Shown piece by piece: positions 58,914 to 64,000 of a stretch of DNA of 64,000 bases (positions within the stretch are counted from its first letter, which is position 1; the number at the start of each line of letters is the position of its first letter). The stretch lies in contig OAPG01000007.1 of assembly GCA_900208305.1 (NCBI GenBank), positions 841,001 through 905,000 on the forward strand, written 5' to 3'. The DNA comes from Melanopsichium pennsylvanicum (taxonomy: Eukaryota > Basidiomycota > Ustilaginomycetes > Ustilaginales). The notes beneath the pieces were generated by a model that did not search any database, was not told the DNA's origin, and saw only the letters and a list, made by a program, of their open reading frames with translations. The translations under genes and the position numbers were made by a program.

Positions 58914-59229
58914 TGTCCAGCTTCACTGGAGCATCACAATACAATCTAGAACAAGTGCTTATACAAAATTCAATTATCAAATGAGTGCACAATGCAAGTC
59001 ACAAGTGAGTGTATGAGAGCTGTGAAAGCTAGTTCCAGGGCCAACCTGTGATCAAAATTGATAGCTGGGACAGCGCAGCTTGCATGGCACTTGGACCTGT
59101 GTCAACCAGGTGACCCATTGTTAAGATGCGCAATTCCTCTGTTGTTAAAGCAGGTCTAGGGCTGACAAGCAATGGCTGACCTATAAACTGCATTGGGGGC
59201 GCAGAGTGGACCAAATTTCGATGTGATTG

Positions 59230-59778
59230 TCTCGGTTGACAACAAATTCAAGCATCACTCACTCTGTGGCCCAATGTGAGCTGACCAGTGCAAAACCAAC
59301 CGCCAAGACATGGATTGCTATTCCCACGTTTGATCATGCGCAGGCAGGAGAATGAGCAGCGAACAAAGGGATTCATTGTACGGAGAGCAGCTGAGAAAGT
59401 GCATGACATCTCTGTGGCTGGTGAATCGTGATAAATGCCGCAATTATCTTGCGACCAAAAGACTACACGTTCTCAGACTAGCTCTCGATCACCGGATTGG
59501 AGGCCTTGGTCATGTCGGTCAGGCGCTCCGATGTGACATGGCATGGGTGACGGAACGCAGGATGATGAGCGATAAGGAACACATCACCATTGCACACGAC
59601 ATGATGAATATGCGAAGTGAATGAACAAATACAGATGAGAAACGCATTGATAGCACGTTGAGCGAGATCAGAGAACGAATGCAAGATGATTTGTGTGTGC
59701 AATGTAGCATGAGTGACGCTAGACTTGGTTTTGTGTGAGCATGACTGGTTGGTGTGGTGTTATTGGAAGCGAGGCCGT
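59230..59778. other. 3' flank of eIF2-beta
   Basis: Right edge of the transposon island returning to normal CpG content. A 90-codon frame at 59352-59624 resembles nothing. No gene recognised. Confidence 0.45.
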
Positions 59779-60838
59779 TTAGGCACCTGCGGCAGCCCTG
59801 GTCTTGGAGCGCTTGCCGGTCTGTGCCTGGAAACCGCTCTTGATGGCGCTGACCGAACGTTGGGATCCACACTTTTCGCAAGTGACGAAGAAGATACGGT
59901 TCTCCTTTGTGAGTCTTGTTTCAGGACGCTTGCACGTCTTGCAGATAACGTATTCTGTGATGTATCGTCGGAGCACATTTTCAATCTGCTTTGGCTGGAA
60001 ACGACCACGGATGACGAGACGCTGGGAGCCGTCGACAGAACCGATGGTACCCAACTCGGCAAAGAGAAACTGGATGACGTGCTCTGGTTGACGGTGCATA
60101 CGTTTGCAAATGTCGACGACATTGGCAAAGACTGTCTTCTTGGAACCATCTCGCGCGACCTGAGGAGGCACCATGGTGAACTTTTTCTTGTCTCCGGAGA
60201 GGGCGGGGTTCTGTGCTCGGAGGGTCTTGAATACACGTCCAAGGAGCTCCTGATATGTATAGTCTCGATCTGTGCCCTGCCACGCCTCAACACCGTCATC
60301 GTTTGGTGGTGCTTCAGAGTCTGGTGCTGCTTCTTGAGCGAAAGGGTTGTCTCCGAGCTCTTCTTCGTCGACATGGGCGTATGCGTCGTTTGTGGCTGGC
60401 TCTGCATCGTCTGCTTGTTCATCAGCATCAGCGTCTCCAATTTCCTTTTCGAAAGCGTCGAGGTCGAGTGCGACCTTTTTCTTTGATTTCTTCTTCTTCT
60501 TCAACTCGCCAAACTAAATTGTGTATTAAGAAGAAAGGGAGAAAAGCACATGTTTGAGTGGGGCCATGAACGATTAAGTGGTGGCCATCATGAAATTTGG
60601 GGGTAAGACTCACATTGAGGTCGTCATCTTCTGCAGCGGGCGGATTGGACTGCTCGGCGTCAGCGTCTGGAGTTTGTTTGTTGCTGTCATGGTCAAGTTC
60701 GAGATCGAGGTCAAGCTTCTTCTTGTCCTTCTTCTTCTTCTTGATCATACCACCGAAAAGGTCTGCGGAATCCTGCTGCGGCTCTGCGATACCAGTTCCA
60801 TCGGAAGGGGCGTTTTTGAGAGCGTCAGCGTCTGACAT
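59779..60838 (-). CDS. SUI3: Translation initiation factor eIF2 beta subunit, spliced
   Basis: Beta subunit of the eIF2 GTPase that brings Met-tRNAi to the ribosome; cytosol. Exons 60838-60614 and 60513-59779, with a 100-nt intron (donor GTGAGT, acceptor AATTTAG); 319 aa. The join reads [13 protein letters not shown]. The N-terminal half has two polylysine boxes, [10 protein letters not shown] and [10 protein letters not shown], each followed by an LDLD-type acidic stretch; yeast and human have three such boxes, which bind eIF5 and eIF2B-epsilon. The C-terminal core ([16 protein letters not shown] onward) ends in the C2-C2 zinc ribbon with C266, C269, C287 and C290. Divergent from ATP synthase gamma. 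Confidence 0.93.
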
Positions 60839-61680
60839 GGTGGAGAGTATGAAGGATGGTCTGATGAAAAGAGTTGGAGCGGAAGTGGAGGTTCAAACGT
60901 TGATCAAAGCTGGTGTGCAAATGCGTGACTGAAGGTATGCTTGTATGTGACGAACGTGATGGATTTGTAAATCACTTGTTTGAGTCGAATATAGGTAAAG
61001 GATACGAAGGAGGTTAAGGTGAGTGGAAATGATGTTGTAGAATAAAGAGGTAACGTTCGACTCAGTCTCCACGGTAACAGTACCGCACTTTTTGCAACCA
61101 ACAACTTTTTCGTGCCGTTTGTGCGAGACAAGAATCGAACCGGACTGAGCACAATCGCCTGTCTTGACTCGCGCGAGTCAAACAGGTTTAAAATCAGCGA
61201 ATTTATTGAAATTGTGATCGAGTAGCAAGATCGTTTTCGAATTTTTATTGTTTGCGTCTTCTTCCACAATTCACACTGTATGTGGATTCTGTCATGAATA
61301 TCATAATTTTCTAACAAGATAAATGGGGTCAAAGTCAAGACACACTCTTAATTCAAATTACAATTATGAGCAGCAGCACAGGAACAACCCGGAACCGAAT
61401 TCAATCGCAAGGGCCAGTGAGAATATGTGTACTGTGTAAGAAGTGTGCCTACATACCGAGCCTGACCGGAACAAATCGACGCACAGAAGGAGAGAGAGAG
61501 GGAAAGAGAGAATGAGACTTTACTGCCACCACCGACTGCTCGACGCCATCTGCCAATAATCTCGAATCTGGATTGTAATCCCATCCCAGCTTGAGAATCT
61601 TAATCCCCATCCTCTCCCTCCTTCACCCAGGTTTCATTCACCTCTCTTCTTGTCATCATCACGCTTGCTCGTTTTCAAAA
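60839..61680. other. Divergent promoter region eIF2-beta / ATP synthase gamma
   Basis: 0.84 kb, no gene. It contains a GA-rich run at about 61488-61512, a tRNA-3'-end-like stretch at about 61117-61140 (minus strand; too weak to call) and the palindrome listed next. Confidence 0.5.
61158..61186. promoter_or_regulatory. Near-perfect palindrome in divergent promoter
   Basis: CCTGTCTTGACTCGC pairs with GCGAGTCAAACAGG: nine central base pairs (TTGACTCGC/GCGAGTCAA) then, after one unpaired C, five more. It lies roughly 320 bp from the eIF2-beta start and 500 bp from the ATP synthase gamma start. A dimeric transcription-factor site or cruciform is possible. Confidence 0.4.
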
Positions 61681-63038
61681 ATGGCGATGCTTCCTCGTGC
61701 CGCTCGTCCCGCTATGGCGGCCCTCAACTCGGCCGCTCCAATCGCTATGGCTGCCCGTGCCGGATTCCACTCGTCGTCCGCTCAGTGCGCTTCTCTCCGT
61801 GAAGTTGAGCAGCGTATCAAGTCGGTCAAGAACATCGAAAAGATCACAAAGGTAGGTTGTTTTCTCATCATCCATATCATACAATCCATCACATCCAAAA
61901 TCTGCGACATTCAACCTACCAAGTTACACCTATCGCACCATCTCAAACCCAACGCATCCTTCTGTAGCTCCGATCATTACGTTCCGCGTCCAATCATGAC
62001 TTCAATCTACACGCATACGCATTCACCACACTCACCCTCTGCACTCGCATTCCGTAACACTGCAAATATCCATTCATACTCTCTGACCTACCAACAATGT
62101 ACACACAACTTGCTTCTCTCCTGCCATTCACACCCTATCCAAACAGTCGATGAAGATGATTGCTTCCACCAAACTCTCCAAGGCTCAGCGTGCCATGGCT
62201 GCTGCCAAGGCTTACGGTGACGCCAACAACGGTAAGTCTCGCACGTCGTACACACAAATCGTAACCGACCCGAATCCATACCTTTCAGCAATCAGCAGAT
62301 TCTAAATAATTCGCATTCCAAAACCCCCATTTTGCTCCCTCTACACACCTCGCAGAGATCTTCACCAATTCCGAGGCCGTTGCCCCCGAGAACGGTCGTC
62401 AACTTTTCATTGTCGTCTCTTCCGATAAAGGTCTCTGCGGTGGTATCCACTCGTCCGTCACCAAACGTACCAAGGCCGAGTTCAAGAAGATCGGCGCCGC
62501 CGCTGCTGACGCAAGCTCTTCCGAGGGCCCCGCCGTCGTCATTCTCGGTGAAAAGTCAAAGGCTCAGCTCGGCCGCGCTCTTCCCAAGAACATTGCTCTC
62601 TCTTTCAACCAGGTCGGCAAGGACGTTCCCACCTTTGCAGACGCCACCGCCATCGCCGACCAGATCATCAAGTCTGGCATCAAGTTCGACAAGGTCAACC
62701 TCATCTACAATAAGTACGTCTCCGCTCTCTCCTTCGAGTCGGACGTAATCGAGGTCTTCTCTGAGGACGCTCTGCGAAACGCTCCCCAGTTCAAGCTCTA
62801 CGAGCAGGAGGACGACGTCACCAAGGACCTTGCCGAATTCTCGTTCGCCAACGCCATCTACGCTGCTCTCGTCGAGGGTCACGCTTCCGAAATCAACTCG
62901 AAGCGTAACGCCATGGATAACGCTTCCAAGAACGCCGGTGACATGATCTCTTCGCTCAACATGATTTACAACCGTGGACGACAGGCCGCTATCACCAACG
63001 ACTTGGTCGACATCATTACCGGTGCTTCCGCCCTTTAA
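61681..63038 (+). CDS. ATP3: Mitochondrial F1 ATP synthase gamma subunit, spliced
   Basis: Central rotor shaft of F1 that couples proton flow to ATP synthesis; mitochondrial matrix side. Exons 61681-61851, 62147-62231 and 62356-63038; introns of 295 and 124 nt (donors GTAGGT and GTAAGT). Total 312 aa. The N-terminus MAMLPRAARPAMAALNSA, Arg/Ala/Ser-rich and acid-free up to ARAGFHSS, is a matrix presequence. Mature family blocks: REVEQRIKSVKNIEKITK joined to SMKMIASTKLSKAQRAM, then DKGLCGGIHSSV, and the C-terminal NAMDNASKNAGDMISSL and YNRGRQAAITNDLVDIITGA. An in-frame upstream ATG at 61591 would hide the presequence and is less likely. The join DANN|EIFTNSEA is in frame only with these sites. 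Confidence 0.95.
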
Positions 63039-63767
63039 GCGCCTCGATGTTTAAAGAAGCAAACTTCAGTTCAGCGACATGCATGTACCCGATCGGTCTT
63101 CTCGCGTAGATCAGTAATCCAGATAGCTCATTTATGTCATCGCTCGGTTCGACGACTGTGCCAGGAAACACTGTGCGATGATTCGGGAAGGGGTGCGATG
63201 TGCTGACTGCAGTGCAAGTGCAAGTGGGACTGACACAGAGACACGTGTCGCAACCTGATTCGGCATGGTCCCACAAACAATGTTTGCAAACTGCACACAG
63301 AAGAGCTGCACGAGTAGAGATTGTCTGAGTCATTACCGATGCACCATGAGGGTGGCAATTATCCGCATGCTCGCTGAGCGTGTTTTGCTGCGAGTGAGTT
63401 AGACCGAGTGAACTTTTCGTTTGCAAAGCGGTAATACTAAGGACAGGGCGATGCGCCCTCGAGAATCGGTGACACTGCGTTGGCACGACGTAAGGGCAGG
63501 TTGATGAGGAACTTGTAAGGCACCTTCGACTTTTTCCCATGCCGAATCTCATTGAGCTCGTGTTGCAGCGCTCCGATCAATCCGCCTCATTGCTCCCATA
63601 AGTCAGTCCATTCCGCCTCATCTTCCAGTGCTAATGTCCCAGCTTATGACGAAAGCTATTGCCAAGTCGCCGTGTCCATTTGGCACGCCGCTATTATCCC
63701 TTGTTAACCCGCTGCACAGGTTCATTGAATATGAACTAAATTGTCGTTAGATTACGCACTCTATATT
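63039..63767. other. Intergenic region ATP3/tRNA
   Basis: A minus-strand frame of 178 codons (63016-63552) is Cys/Ser/His-rich, resembles nothing and overlaps the ATP3 stop; it is not called. Nothing else recognised. Confidence 0.45.
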
Positions 63768-63871
63768 GCCTCGTTAGCGTAGTTGGATTATCGCATCTGT
63801 CTAATACACGATGCCTCAGCTCGTCTGAGTATTTCAACAGAAGGTCACTGGTTCGAGCCCAGTACGGGGCA
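63768..63871 (+). tRNA. tRNA with anticodon AAT (Ile), with intron
   Basis: Cloverleaf can be drawn: acceptor GCCTCGT with ACGGGGC (one G-U pair) and discriminator A at 63871; D arm GCG...CGC; anticodon stem TCTGT (63796-63800) with ACAGA (63837-63841); T arm ACTGG-TTCGAGC-CCAGT. The loop begins CTAATA, placing AAT at the anticodon. About 29 nt (roughly 63807-63835) form an intron one base 3' of the anticodon, the usual place for nuclear tRNA introns. A box TAGCGTAGTTGG and B box GGTTCGAGCCC are present, and a TTTTT Pol III terminator follows at 63875-63879. Confidence 0.88.
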
Positions 63872-64000
63872 ATCGTTTTTCCTGCAATTTTATTTGCTCT
63901 AACCGCTCGGAAATCTGCACAACCAACTTGGATCCTGAACTTGAATGTGATGGTGACAGGTAGTTTTGGACAGGTTTTTCTTGCTGGCTAGCAAACAAAT
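63872..64000. terminator. Pol III T-run and right window edge
   Basis: TTTTT at 63875-63879 directly after the tRNA is the expected RNA polymerase III stop. Nothing else is recognised up to the window end. Confidence 0.6.

Larger units (their letters stand above)
57702..59229. mobile_element. Unclassified 1.5-kb unit bounded by 36-bp inverted repeats
   Basis: Left arm 57702-57737 and the reverse complement of right arm 59195-59229 agree at about 32 of 36 positions (shared core ATTTG-TCCACTCTGCGC). Differences are mostly transitions, including CG to CA in the left arm. Between them lies an open frame at 57854-58657 and a 13-bp tandem array. No transposase domain or target-site duplication could be recognised, so this may be a non-autonomous element or an inverted duplication. 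Confidence 0.4.

Noticed and set aside
61117..61140. tRNA 3'-half-like sequence on the minus strand (GGTTCGATTC, then TCTCGCA)
   Set aside because: The T stem has mismatches, and no matching acceptor or anticodon arm could be drawn.
63016..63552. 178-codon minus-strand ORF
   Set aside because: Overlaps the ATP3 3' end, unusual Cys/Ser-rich translation, no recognisable feature.

Overview
The window looks like nuclear DNA of a smut-type basidiomycete (Ustilaginomycotina). The genes are close together, mostly intronless or with a few short GT-AG introns, coding DNA is CpG-rich, and the proteins are typical fungal ones: ATP sulfurylase with a dead APS-kinase domain, Mediator Med12/Srb8, Pex5, and a topoisomerase I with a long C-terminal tail. 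The genus is inferred; no marker gene is present.

Layout. 1-17.2 kb: the start of a polyglutamine protein (cut by the window edge), a secreted M14 metallocarboxypeptidase, cytosolic leucyl-tRNA synthetase, MED12, ARPC4 of the Arp2/3 complex and the mitochondrial phosphate carrier. 17.2-25 kb: a 4.2-kb gene-free stretch leading to a secreted protein made of a 103-fold Gly-Ser dipeptide tract followed by about 20 copies of a 26-residue Asn/Gly repeat. 25-43 kb: ATP sulfurylase, complex I subunit B12/NDUFB3, topoisomerase I, an RPEL-repeat protein, PEX5 and a three-exon MFS sugar transporter. 43-45 kb: a metallo-beta-lactamase-fold hydrolase gene broken by a 0.3-kb insert carrying Ty1/copia fragments. 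46-50.4 kb: a full-size ABC-B transporter.

50.4-59.7 kb is a transposon graveyard unlike the rest. CpG is almost absent (2 in 600 nt at 55201-55800). It holds a two-gene PIF/Harbinger-like element (Myb-like accessory gene with frameshifts, and a transposase with one in-frame stop), an ORF carrying an HxD...H...R pattern like 2-oxoglutarate/Fe(II) dioxygenases, diverged repeats, and an unclassified unit bounded by 36-bp inverted repeats. Where two copies of one repeat can be compared, all four CpGs of one copy are TpG or CpA in the other. This points to CpG-directed mutation of repeats.

59.7-64 kb returns to housekeeping genes: eIF2-beta and ATP synthase gamma, divergently transcribed with a near-perfect palindrome between them, then an intron-containing tRNA whose anticodon reads AAT (Ile).

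The genes do not form one pathway; most are unlinked housekeeping functions. Two are actin-related (ARPC4 and the RPEL protein), and both have an intron placed directly at the start codon. The most unusual parts are the CpG-depleted island with its dioxygenase-like ORF, the two-tier repetitive secreted protein, and an acid-residue-free N-terminal extension in front of leucyl-tRNA synthetase.
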